From Brachynemurus nebulosus (taxonomy: Eukaryota; Arthropoda; Insecta; Neuroptera; Myrmeleontidae): a stretch of 64,000 nt of DNA. The notes below the pieces were generated by a model. That model was given only the letters and a program-made list of their open reading frames with translations, had not been told where the DNA came from and searched no databases. Each line of letters begins with the position of its first letter. Position 1 is the stretch's first letter. Position numbers and translations under genes: made by a program. Shown here one piece after another: positions 1 to 10,809 of the stretch. The stretch covers positions 10,829,501 to 10,893,500 of the forward strand of contig JAPWDM010000014.1 in NCBI GenBank assembly GCA_035578155.1, read 5' to 3'.

Positions 1-982
1 TTACAAGTTTAAATAATACCTAACAAAGTATGAAATTCCTTAAAAATAGTTTAATTAAAAATTTCTGTAGGGATGTAAACAAAGTATACGCCTGTTTGTG
101 AGCTTATTCTAAATTTTAAATACAGCAATGTTTGGGTACACAAAAATATTTTGGCCTCTGGAATAGAATTTCCATGACTAAAATAATTAAAACTTTTTTA
201 ATTTTTCAAAAATTATTTTAAGATTGGCAGCTTTAATCGACTGATCCTCCAATATCTTCAAATTTTTGAAATATTTACTTCATCATTTTGGTAATAGGCC
301 ATATTAAATAAAACTATAATTTCAGTCATATAAAATATGTTTAACAGCACTCCCACTTTTGTTACTAAAAAATTATTGAAATTTACTAAATTTTAGATGT
401 ATTTAGGTGGATTTTTGAAAATCGATTTATTCTCGTTTTTTGGGCGTGGGTTCCAGAGAAAATTCTAGTTCTACGTGTGTTAGAATTTACCATTTATGTG
501 TTGCCAATTAAAATTGGTTAATTTATTTCTTTTGATAATTTATTTCTTTTGATTTTTAAAATTTTTTAAAATATAAGTATTATTTTTATTAATTTTTAAA
601 TTTGAAATTACTTTTGAAAGTTCATTTTATAATTAAAAAATAATTTCATAATAAAAAATGGACGTCCAACTAAGTTTTAGTTTGGTTAACATAAATTTTG
701 ATATATTTCTCAGTTTTTAAAATTTAATTACTAAAATACTATATGTGCGTCAAAGAGTTTTAGCAGGTGTTTATTTGTTCGATAAAATGTGACTTTTCGA
801 TGATCTAACCTAGGGAGAAGGGCACCCTCACCCACCCTCACCCCTAGCTAAGTGTTACGAAAGTATTTTTTGATAGTATATTACGTAACCGAGGTTGCAA
901 GTTGCATATTGCGCACGACCGAAAAAGCTACTGCAAGAGCCGCGTAACGACAATAGCATAATTGGGCGAGTGTATAATATGC
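1..982. other. AT-rich DNA without recognisable gene
   Basis: The sequence is AT-rich, with no coding signature, no terminal inverted repeats that I can pair, and no RNA gene. A locally more GC-rich patch (about 811-850) has a short CACCCTCACCC repetition. It may be old, eroded repeat or intergenic DNA. Confidence 0.6.
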
Positions 983-990
983 CTTACGAT

Positions 991-1460
991 TAGTGATGAG
1001 CAAAATTAGTCTTGGTCTTGCAGTCTTGTCTTGGTCTTGCATTTTTTGCAAGACCGAGACCAAGACCAAGACTGCATTTTGCAAGACCAAGACCAAGACC
1101 AAGACTATAAGTATGGCTGCAAGACCAATACCAAGACTCAAGTGAGCAAGACCAAGACTATAGCAAGAAAAAAGCAAGACTCTTGCTAAATTATTTAAAT
1201 AGTTTAAAAGTATAATTAATACCGTAAAGAGAGAAAATTCTGATTTTAGAAGGAAAAAATTCGCTAATAAAAAAATGCAAGAAAGTGCAAGATTTTTAGC
1301 AATACCAAGACCAAGACCAATACCAAGACTGCATTTTGCAAGACCAAGACCAAGACTCAAACTGCTCTAGCAAGACCAAGACCAAGATTCTTAATGCAAG
1401 AACAAGACCAAGACCAAGACTGCCAAGTCTTGGTCTTGGTCTTGCATTTGCTCATCACTA
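991..1460 (-). mobile_element. hAT-like MITE rich in AAGACC hexamers (copy 1)
   Basis: The 470-bp element begins TAGTGATGAGCAAA and ends with the inverted partner GCTCATCACTA. It is flanked on both sides by the perfect 8-bp direct repeat CTTACGAT (983-990 and 1461-1468), the usual target duplication of the hAT superfamily. The inside is built mostly from tandem and inverted runs of AAGACC/GGTCTT and related hexamers around an AT-rich core. Open frames through it are low-complexity artefacts (Leu/Val/Gly repeats). No transposase is present, so it would need an autonomous relative. A second copy in the opposite orientation lies at 36012-36452. Confidence 0.87.
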
Positions 1461-1468
1461 CTTACGAT

Positions 1469-2723
1469 CTCAGTTACACAATATACTTTGTCTAATACTA
1501 ATATGAAATTCACAATAAATAATATAAATTTGGTACGAATATAATACATTAAAATTATGTCGAATTTGAAATGTATTTAAAACAAACATGTATCAACCTT
1601 CAATTGGTTGGTAAAAATTTTATACGAATTTTAATACAACATAGTGTCAAAATTAATATTAGTGTAGTAAGCTGTGGTTCTTTACACATAATCGTAAAGT
1701 ACAAAATTTCGCACAGACTTATGTAAAATATAGTTTACTAGAATAGTATTTTGGAGAGCTTAATTTATTTCAAATCAAATATTGTGATATTTTAAAAGTT
1801 TTGCCCGCCAAAAGTAGCCAAAAAATAATTTACATTCTTAAATTTTTCAAAAATTTTAAATACAATCCGCAAAAATATTTATTATTCCATTCAAATTTTG
1901 TATTTCCAAAAACACGCAAAATCAGTATGTATAAAAAATGACTTTATATACACACAGATCAAAAAATAAAAATAAAAATATAAAAATATAAAACAAATAA
2001 ATTTTAAAATGCGCGCCATCTTTCTATGACTATCATGTTTTACATTATATACCTCTAATTGGTATTTTAAGCCGGTATTTATCCAATGATTTACGGATCA
2101 GGCTAGCGCCAACTCAAATACGTATATACAAATACCATTTAAACAAACGTATTAAATAAAGATAAACATATACAAGTATATATTAATTGAACAAAGTGGG
2201 AGGTATATTCAAGGTATATTCTCTATGTAGTTAAGATGAATATGTCTTATCTATAATATGTATCGATTTTGTTTTACATTTTGCTTGGCTATATTATGTG
2301 GTGTTTTTTTTCTTTTCGTTTTGGTTGCTTCGAAAAATGAATAGACGTCGCTTTGAGGAGCCGGACGGACACTGGTCAAGCGTGTGTTTGCGCGTATTGG
2401 ATTTTTTCTTGTTGGTGTTCTGGATCGCTTAGCTATAACGTTTTGCTTTTGACTTTTTTATTTTCGATTTTATTTTTCATGAGTCATTTGTAGGCGTCTG
2501 CTGGATTTGTATGTGATGTTTAAGTTTACGTTTAATGTATTTTAAAATCTATGTTTACAGTGTGCGCAAAAATTGAGTCCAAAGTAAATTTTTACATATT
2601 GTTACTGTTACGAGAAGTTGCTCAACTTTTTGATCCATTGCTACAGAAATTCTAAAGTGTGTATGCATGAAAGGATTAAGGAAACGTTTTGACGTTCAAT
2701 ATTCAGTTTCAAAGACATTAAAC
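1469..2723. other. AT-rich DNA without recognisable gene
   Basis: I see no gene. Between about 2330 and 2450 there is a less AT-biased, single-copy-looking patch, but it has no frame I recognise. Short A/T-rich low-complexity stretches occur near 1970-2000. Confidence 0.55.
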
Positions 2724-2850
2724 CAGGGGTTTCCAAATTTTTGCGCCGACGCGGCGGACCAAATTGTAAATATAAAATATTTGGCGGCGAAAAAAACTTT
2801 AAAATAAAGAAGGACGCAGAGGAAAATGGGTTTATTTATTTAAACTGTGT

Positions 2851-2975
2851 TTTAGCGAATTTCCAGAATGGAATTCAGCTATTACAGCCACTGTCATGAC
2901 GCGACTTGAGCCCGGGACTATGGGAGAAATTTGTTTTGAGGTCCCTAGAAACCGAAAATAATATTCACTAAAATT

Positions 2976-3069
<94 letters not shown>

Positions 3070-3368
3070 GTCCGCGCGATAACTCTCGAATGAAGTATCC
3101 AATTTTTACGAAATTTGGTGAAAACATTGGAAGTTCCAAACCATTGGTTGAGTTCTTCAGGCAGACACGTCGGATGCCAGCAACATAGTTTTTGTTCTTG
3201 CAAAAAATTAGTTTTTTGCCAAAATTTTCACCTAAAGGGGAGAAAAAAATTACATGAAAAGGTCTTTAAACTATTATTCTATGTCAACTAGTTTCCAAGA
3301 AAAACTAACTTTTATAAACGGAAATTCACTATGTTATGCAGGATGCTGCGACAGGGACATTTTAATGT
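2851..3368 (+). repeat. Dispersed repeat A with embedded (AT)n, copy 1
   Basis: This is the first of four good copies of a roughly 500-bp repeat. Order: TTTAGCGAATTTCCAGAATG, a conserved block with GACTTGAGCCCGGGACTATG, an (AT)n array at 2980-3067, a block with CGATAACTCTCGAA, then GGAAATTC(A/G)CTATGTTATG and ATGCTGCGACAGGG. The unit's two sides carry the inverted 12-mer TAGCGAATTTCC / GGAAATTCGCTA, imperfect in this copy. No coding capacity is convincing; the long frames translate the AT array as alternating Ile-Tyr. It lies inside the hAT-type element at 2724-4003. Confidence 0.8.
2980..3067. repeat. (AT)n microsatellite
   Basis: The array is a nearly pure AT dinucleotide run of about 88 bp in repeat A copy 1. 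Such arrays extrude cruciforms readily and are highly length-variable. The same position is occupied by AT arrays in the other full repeat A copies. Confidence 0.95.
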
Positions 3369-4011
3369 CTCGCATTGTAATTTACAAATTAAAAATTAAA
3401 AAATCACATTCAGAAAATATCATATTTTCTAGACAAACTTGGCCGTTATTTCAGGAGAAATGCAAATTTTGGCACTAATATTATTTAAACACCAACAGAA
3501 GATCTAATTCATATCAATTTTATAGCAATTAAACTGACATTAAGTAAAACAATTTTTTTTAAAAAAGCTCTGCAAGCCGTAATTTTGATGCAAAAATAAA
3601 TTTGAAGCTACTCATAAAACTTTGATTCTGTTTTTTAATTTTTCACAATACCAGAATTTTTAAGACAAAATAAAAATCACATTTCCTGAACGAATTTGGT
3701 TATTTTGACCTAAGAAGCTGACTTATGTAAATTAAGTAGATAGCCGAATTAATTGTAGTAGAAATGCAGGTCGTATAGTAGAAAAGGTTGAACACCACTG
3801 ATATATAAAATCTAGGTAACAACAATCGTAAAAATTTAATATTTTTCAACGAAAAATATTTGACTATATAATATAATCAGATTTTTTATAGGTTTTTTTG
3901 AAAAAAATGTAAGTAAATATTTTTTAGGAACTTGAGATTGCAAATGACCCGACATTACGGGTCACATTTTTGGTATTGGGAGGCCGCACTTTGGGAACCC
4001 CTACTAAATTT

Positions 4012-5267
4012 AAATATTTTCAAATTGTATGAATAATTTTGGGACACACTGTATTTATCCATATAATATTCATACTGTGATTTTGATTCGCTATAAACAG
4101 AATAATTTAGCTTTGTCCCACTCTGATTTATAGCTGTGTTATTTGCGATAGAAAAAGGACAGGAGAGTTTTTTTGAAATTCAAAATGGAGGTTATTAATC
4201 TGGGCACACTAGGTAGGTCGGATTAAAGAGAGATGATCATGATTTTGGATTGGTATAATATGATGTCATTTTTCTAAAAACAAAATTACATTTCTGTCGT
4301 CAAGAGAGATTATATTTGATGATTTTATTTTGCAAACTGTTTACAAATGGCGATTAATTTGATTTGTGGATCAAAATTCTGTTTTGAAGGAGTTATTTTT
4401 CTTTATTTTATAACGGAAGTTAATGGGGAAGGGGAATGTAATTATTTTTACTATAATTGACCTGAATATTTTCAATAATTTTGACACTGACCCTTTTGTC
4501 TGTCAAGTTAAAAACTTCATATTTTAAATGGTTAGGCTTAAAAATATAATTTTTTAAAATTTATAAATACTTAAAACTTTCAAATTTATTCAAAAAAGAC
4601 TGATAAGGCAATTGTAGGATTTTACTGCCCGGTTTTGAATTTTGAATCTTGCTGAGCTGGTGGCGTTGGGATCCGTAATTGATAAGGCACTGATATAAAT
4701 AATAGCCAAAAAACGCCAACGAAAAAGTCCATTTGGTTGAAAGGCTACAAAAAACCAAAATTTATTTTGCGATTTTAGGGGTAGATTAGTGCATTTTTAA
4801 AGAAAGTTGTCGAATAAAAAGTTGTTGCAAATTTACAAATTAATTTTATAAATTTTTTCAAAATTTTGTCCCCCGTTCTTCCCAGGGTACTCAATATGTA
4901 CTTCAGTAGAATCCTTAGAAATACGTTACCGATTACGATCTCTACTTTACATGTCTATTTGATAACCAGTTTTTACTGTACCTACTTGAATTTATTTTCG
5001 AATCCCGGGACCCCTTAAAGCCTGTGGATACCTATGCAATTGTCTAGTTTAGTACCTGACTCTAGCAAGTTATGGGATACTATTTTTTCTTTTTCGTAAT
5101 ATTAACTCAGCTTTCTCCTATATTGCTAAATGTCTTTTGTAAAAATTTAGCTTTAAAAGATTTCCAGAAAATCAATACTTTTCTGACATTATAAGTTACA
5201 TTTTCCTCTTAAATAAAATCAGAATTTAGTAACATAAATCTAATAAAAGATTTTTCAAAAAAAAAAA
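4012..5267. other. AT-rich DNA without recognisable gene
   Basis: No gene, RNA or paired repeat ends could be identified here. The small open frame at 4561-4758 (minus strand) has no domain I recognise and normal AT-rich composition. Confidence 0.5.
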
Positions 5268-5450
5268 ACCGACTTCAAAAAGTAATAAATAATTAATAGC
5301 ATGTATTTTGAAGTCAGGCGTGACGTGGTATAAAAAATGTGATCGGATGAGTAATGAATTCTCGTGGATCTACACATTTATATTACGCTTTTACGCCTGA
5401 CTTCAAAATACGTGCTATTAATTATTTATTACTTTTTGAAGTCGGTTTTT
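5268..5450. mobile_element. Foldback MITE, AACCGACTTCAAAAAG ends
   Basis: The left arm reads AACCGACTTCAAAAAG, then AATAAATAATTAATAGCA and GTATTTTGAAGTCAGGCGT. The right arm is its near-perfect reverse complement, ending CTTTTTGAAGTCGGTT. The arms are about 55 bp and the loop about 70 bp. It lacks coding capacity. A-runs and T-runs at both edges hide any target duplication, so the superfamily is unassigned. Confidence 0.8.
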
Positions 5451-5642
5451 TATAAAAGCTTTTATTTTATACTTTTTAGTTACAATGCTTATCAGCCCAC
5501 CTTATTGCAATATTTTAATTGGTTTTTAATTTTTTTTTCTTAAATTCCAAATTTCGTACGTTTAGGTGGAATAGTTTTCAAAATGCCAGTGTCCAAAAAT
5601 CATAATTTTGGGCACTCATTAGTTTGCTTTGAAAGGAACATA

Positions 5643-6897
5643 TACGGAGAGAAAATTCATAGAAAAATTACTGTGCCAGGGCCCGCTCTAGGGGCGGGCA
5701 ACCCGGGCATTTGCCCGGGGCGGCAAAATTTAGGGGTGGGATTTTTGTAAATTTTGGTAAAAAGACGGTGGCTTCTTGTGAGTGACGAACAGATTTGCCC
5801 GGGGTAGGAAATTCTGAGGGTGGGAATTTTACAAAAAAGGGGCGGCAATTTATACCCGGCGAGCAAAAAAAAAAAAAGGTCGTCAGGTATAGACAACAAC
5901 GTCGGCTTTTTATACCCGACGAAAAATAAAAAGTGACCGATTTTTTTTCACTGGGGCGGGATTATTCCCTTTTGCCCGGGGCGGCGTAAACGTTAGAGCG
6001 GGCCCTGACTGTGCTCAGCACTACAATCGACGTGTAAAAAGCGAACATATTCAATTTTGTACGGTAAAAATATAAAAATTATAATTAATCATAGAAAATT
6101 TAAAAGATAGAATATTCTTTCTGTAATATTAGCTCCGTGAAATTTGTAAAATAGCACAGTAAAAAGTTCCATTCCCGACAGAAAAATATCTTTTAATTGT
6201 TTTTCTTACAAAAATTACCATGCCTTCTTATAATTATTTAAATACTATCTGCTAATAGTAGAAAGAAAGAAAGAGAAAGAAGGTATCAACGCTGTTGAAA
6301 TGTACCCCACTCATACATGCAAGTCATATAGCCAGGCTGGTGAGTGGTGTGACGACCAACTTGGTCGGACCAAGCACCTTGAGTCATTAGACTGTCTTAC
6401 AAGCAGCAAGCAGTATTCATTACACTGTCTTACAGGACGGACTGTCACCGTTTAATTCGTCATTTTGTTACTTGATCATATTGTTGCCAATCATTTTTGT
6501 ATGCATCATAAAGAATCGAAGTTCGGAAAAGATCGGCCATCTTCGAACTTTTTCGAAGCAGGTTTGAATACATATATTGTTCCTCAGTGCATACAGTCCA
6601 GCCAAAATAAGGTTGCGGGTCAGATGCGCAAATGAAAGAGTACGATAACAAGAATTAAACTATAACATATACGCATAAGAGTGTGATAGAAGTTGTGTTA
6701 GCACATTAAATTTTACCATGCTAGCACAACAATTTTTATGAAGCCATGACTAACACTTTTTACGTTTCAATTTAATAATATTTACATGATCGTAAAACAT
6801 TTTTTACTTTGGTCGTCGATCGCGCACGCATTATAAGAGAGCATGGTAATTTTTCTGAAATTTTATCTACAAAAATTATATGATTTTTCTCTCCGTG
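5643..6897 (+). mobile_element. CACGGAGAG TA-type element, copy 1 (interrupted)
   Basis: The element starts TACGGAGAGAAAATTCAT (first base changed from the family CACGGAGAG) and ends TTTTTCTCTCCGTG, flanked by TA on both sides. Family landmarks are ACTACAATCGACGTG near the left end and GAGCATGGTAATTTTTCTGA near the right end. It matches 61904-62710 in the same orientation and 23432-24205 in the opposite one. The interior has a less AT-rich block with GACCAACTTGGTCGGAC. A hAT MITE is inserted at 5677-6007. The family's short open frame is broken in this copy. Confidence 0.85.
5677..6007. mobile_element. hAT MITE CAGGGCCCGCTCTA, nested
   Basis: The 331-bp GC-richer insert has ends CAGGGCCCGCTCTA and TAGAGCGGGCCCTG. 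The flanks are the direct repeat ACTGTGC (5670-5676 and 6008-6014); 7 bases are certain, while hAT normally gives 8. Removing the insert and one flank copy restores the ACTGTGCTCAGCAC continuity seen in the uninterrupted relative at 61904-62710, so the nesting order is clear. The inside repeats TTGCCCGGGG(C/T) motifs. It has no transposase. Confidence 0.87.
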
Positions 6898-8184
6898 TAC
6901 ATAGTCTTTAAAGTAGTAATTACTAGGAAAATAAAAAATCGATGAAAATCAACCAATTTTTCAAGTCATCAAAGAATTTTTTAAACTAGGTAACAACTGA
7001 TAGAACATAAGGGTAACTAGGTAACTACTGATAGAACTAGTTACATAATTATTTATGTAAGTACATAATTATTTATGTAAGTAAATAATTTTGCATATTA
7101 TACTTTTAAAATGGCCATAATTATTCATATTATTGAAGATGGTTAAAAAATTACTCAGCCAATGTCAATAAAATTTTTATGGGACCATCTGAAGAGCTTT
7201 ATCCACTAACCAAAAAAAGAATGGCGCAAATTGATTCGGAAATGTGGGAGAAATCGGTGTACATACATAAAAAGAATAACATACGGGTTAAAAAGTCGGT
7301 TACAAATATTAGACATCCTAAAAATTGGTCTTAGCAAACAAGGTAACAGTTTGTATTGCATAAATAAACGAAAAAATTTTTACATTTTATACAACAAAAA
7401 TTTCTAGAACATATTTTTTTTATATGAATACGCTACAGAACCGAAGCTACACGTTTGTAAGCGCTCACCACATACAACAGCATTTCAAATCGATCACATT
7501 GAAGGGAACCAAAGGAACGGAAGTCCCTACATATATACATTCGTGTACGTATGTGCGTCATATTCAGCAAAGAGAGTGAAGGTACCCTCTTATAGCCCTT
7601 TTCTTTTCAATATAAGAAGGGTAATTAGTTGATGCCCCCTCAAAAACTAGAAAACAAGAAACAAAATCGTACAATATACGTACGTACTATATGTTGACCT
7701 GAATACGTACACCTCCGAAAATACGATGCGCAATGGTCAACGAGTCAAAATATTCCTTGATACAGCCATTAAAAAGATACAACAAACTTTAAAATTATGT
7801 AGCGTTTCTGAAATCCATATTTAAATCTTGGCAGAAAATTTCCTTTTTGCTCTCTTTCATTTACGCAGCTTGAGGGTAAAATTATTTTGATCAAACTTGT
7901 ACTGAGGAGTGTACGACAGCTTGGAGCATAAGTACAGTATAACACAAATTTATCATGCCTTAATTTTTCACAATACAAATGCTAGTTATAGGTTAAGTAA
8001 TGTGTAAGCCTTTTTTTACTGTAGGTACTTATTTATAGGTACAATAACACTGTATTGATGCATAATATCATTCAGAGTGATGCAATTTGTATCGAAATTG
8101 CATCCAGTTGGAAAGTATTCTTGCTTTCGTCTTTATTAAACAAGGAAGAGTGCAACGTAATTGGTTATGTTATCGGTAAATGTA
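6898..8184. other. AT-rich DNA with a short tandem block
   Basis: I see no gene. Around 6985-7085 there are short tandem repetitions (ACTGATAGAAC and TAATTATTTATGTAAGTA units). A mixed-composition patch near 7440-7560 looks single-copy but has no recognisable frame. Confidence 0.5.
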
Positions 8185-8396
8185 CACAGAGAAAATTCCT
8201 ATAAAAATTACTGTGCTCATACTACAATCGACGTGTAACAGGCGAACATATCCAATTTTTGTACGGTAAAATTATAAAAATTACAATAATATAACTATCA
8301 TTTTTATAATTTTACCGTACAAAAATTGGATATGTTCGCCTGTGACACGTCGATTGTAGTATGAGCAGAGTAATTTTTATAGGAATTTTCTCCGTG
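8185..8396. mobile_element. Palindromic derivative of CACGGAGAG family
   Basis: The 212-bp element is flanked by TA (8183-8184 and 8397-8398). Both arms correspond to the same (left) terminus of the long CACGGAGAG elements: each carries ATTCCTATAAAAATTAC, CTACAATCGACGTGT, GGCGAACATAT and TTTTTGTACGGTAAAATTAT. The two copies face each other around a short AT loop near 8290. It is therefore a snap-back element made by inverted duplication of one end, not a simple internal deletion. Confidence 0.87.
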
Positions 8397-8417
8397 TAGT
8401 TTGGTGATTTTCCTTTT

Positions 8418-9075
8418 TAGCAAATTTCCATTTTGGAAACTCAGCTATTACAACGGCTCCTCATGGCAAGATTTGAGTTCAAAAATGCCCTCTTTACTAA
8501 AATTTAAATAAGTACAGCTCGAGCCTTTTAACTTGGCAGTGCGCAGAAAATGAATTTAACACGTTCATCTAATAGTAGGTAATAAAAGAGGGAACGAGAA
8601 AGAACAATATGTTTGTTAAAAAGGTGTCTCTTTTTAATATCTATGATTTAAACCTAGATATTTATCAGATGTTATTGTCTCTTACTTGTAATGTATTTTC
8701 AAATATATCTATTTGTGTCATGCGCGAGTTACTGCCAAGTTAAAAGGCCCGAGCTGTACCTATATAATATGTATATATGTCTGCACGATAACTCTCAAAC
8801 GAACCGTCCAAATCTTACGAAATTTGGCGAAAAAGTCAAAAGTGCCAAACTCTTGGACTAGTTCATTAGCCAAACACGTTCGATTTTTAGAAGCCAAAAT
8901 TTTCGCCATTTTTTTCGGAAGCACCAAAAATTAACTACTAAACCGATTTTGAAAATTTTTCACTGTTAGAGAGCTAAACTATTCTAGATGAATTCAAGTT
9001 GTTATTTGAGATCCATCAGTGTTCAGTCTTTAGAAATTCGCTATGTTATGAAAATGCTGCGACAAGGGTATTCAT
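8418..9075 (+). repeat. Degenerate repeat A copy
   Basis: The blocks match repeat A in order but diverge: TTTTTAGCAAATTTCCATTT, then CTCAGCTATTACA; later CACGATAACTCTC, TACGAAATTTGGCGAAAAA, and finally AAATTCGCTATGTTATGA with GCTGCGACAAGGGTATT. The (AT)n array is reduced to short runs near 8760, and about 200 bp of unrelated sequence lies in the middle. It is an old copy. Confidence 0.65.
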
Positions 9076-10166
9076 TAAATATGACTTATTTTCATCACAA
9101 AAATTTTGTTTTCTGGATGTTCTCATTTTTTATCTTCAAGGCCGAGTATAAATTTTTGACCTGTTAAAAGATCCGGTTCGAAGGACCAAAATTATTGTTT
9201 TTAGTTTTATATAAATTTTAACTTAATCTCAATTTAAAAATTGTCATACAATTTAAAATTACTAATTTCTTATAAAAGAGTTTAATTAATATTAATTGCA
9301 GTTACAAAATGTAACCTAACCTCAATTAAAAGTTGAATCTAACCTTATTAATTATATTTAGCTGTCAGATGATTTTATAAGGTTAGGTTTGTTATTAGTT
9401 ATTTATTAGTATACTTTCAAAATGATAACTAGATACAAAGAAAAATTAACAGGTACCCTATGTGATAAAGTTATTAAAGTAAGGTACTCGAATTAAAATG
9501 AAATGTTTTAATAGAAAATTAATTAATATTAATAACAATTTATAAAATACAATTAATAATACGAAGTAGAAATATTAATATACCTCGATAAACGGTGCAA
9601 TATATTTATTTATACGTTTAAAATCTAATGTATCTATTTCAGTGTAGGGGAAATTGGGGATTATTGCAAGACTGCCTGTTTTTGTAGGCTATGCCCAAGA
9701 GAAAGTTTAAATCAAGGCTAATACTATAGTGTTGCTGTGTAAATTCTTCCGAAATCTTTGCTTCGATTAGGTACTGATTTTTCAATTTTCAATTATGCGT
9801 GTAAGTTTGAGGTGTTGAAACATTTCGTAAATTGTTTTAAATCCACGGTTCTTTTAGACGTTTTTTAGTTAAGATTTTATTACTTTTTTTTTTTAAAATT
9901 CATTCCATTGCAGTGCCTATGAAAGGAGCGTGCGTTGGATAGCATTTTACTATTCTGGAGGATGGACTAATTTTCAGATTGTCGGTAAATCAGCAAATTA
10001 AACGAAATTTAATTTTTCGTCAATGTCAGCATTAAAACTGACTTACATTTAGAAAATATAATTCAGTTCTAAATCTTATATGGTTTTAGTGACTAATAAT
10101 TCCAGCTGGCTTGAAAGCCTAAACCATTAACATATAAAATTTGGGGGGATAGGTCTGCCCAGACTG
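9076..10166. other. AT-rich DNA without recognisable gene
   Basis: No gene was found. The AACCTAACCTC strings near 9310-9355 are too few to be telomeric repeat. The string AGGGGAAATTGGGGATTATTGC near 9645 resembles a transposon end, but I could not find its inverted partner. Confidence 0.45.
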
Positions 10167-10170
10167 TCAA

Positions 10171-10805
10171 CTTCCCATTGGGTGTCCTTAACGACTAGAG
10201 ACTACATAAATAATCCATTTTTCATATCAGGGGGCTCTTACTCTGGGCCCCCGATAGAGGCTTCGCCCCTCGCATCATAAACCGGGGGCTTGTACATAAG
10301 GGTGGGGACCCTTATCAAACAAATGATATCATCATTTGTTCTCAAGATACGCGAGACAAAAACTATTTCATAAAAAGTTTCTTAAATTTTATAATTATTT
10401 ACTGGCTTTTTTTAACATTAATTAGGTTTTTAGGCCATTATATAATAAAGACATGGTAAAAAATCCACCTAATCTATGTTATGTTAATAAAGTTAATTCC
10501 GTTTTTTTATCACAAAAAATAAACCGCTAATCCGAATTTGCTGAAAACTTTATCCGGTCTTCATTTTTTAATTACGCATCTAATGAAATCAGTCCGGGGT
10601 TGATATCATTATTTGTTCTTGAGATATGCGAGACGAAAGAAAATTCACGAACGAACGAACTAACGCACTAACGAACTAACGAACGCACACACAGACATCA
10701 CGCTAAAAATTATGGATTCGGACTCTAGTGACCTTGAAACGTGGAGCTATGTTCAAATTAGCGATTCGTAAAATCGCACCCATTACAATAACTTCCAATG
10801 GGAAG
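10171..10805 (+). mobile_element. CTTCCCATT element, copy 1 (possible TTAA type)
   Basis: The left end is CTTCCCATTGGGTGTCC and the right end is the inverted CCAATGGGAAG. The flank is TCAA on the left and TTAA on the right, consistent with a mutated TTAA duplication of piggyBac-like type. Inside are two related copies of a segment with TGATATCAT(C/T)ATTTGTTCT followed by GAGATAYGCGAGACR, and a GAACGAAC/TAACGAAC run at 10649-10690. A shorter copy in reverse orientation lies at 58993-59376. There is no transposase frame. The superfamily assignment is tentative. Confidence 0.72.
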
Positions 10806-10809
10806 TTAA

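Larger units (their letters stand above)
2724..4003. mobile_element. Old hAT-type element with CAGGGGTTTCC end, interrupted
   Basis: The left end reads CAGGGGTTTCCAAA and the right end reads TTTGGGAACCCCTA, giving a terminal inverted repeat typical of hAT elements. I cannot find a clear 8-bp target duplication, so the copy is probably old. It is interrupted by the (AT)n repeat copy at 2851-3368. The right half (about 3560-4003) matches 54975-55242, with shared motifs GGTTGAACRCCAYTGATA and TTTGGGAACCCCT, which supports a dispersed family. No transposase frame survives. Confidence 0.65.

Noticed and set aside
881..1360. 159-codon minus-strand frame with Leu/Val/Gly repeats
   Set aside because: It reads AAGACC hexamer runs of the hAT MITE and extends across its border.
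9300..9360. AACCTAACCT strings, possible insect telomeric (TTAGG)n
   Set aside because: Only two imperfect units; GGTTAGGTT at 14206 is likewise isolated.
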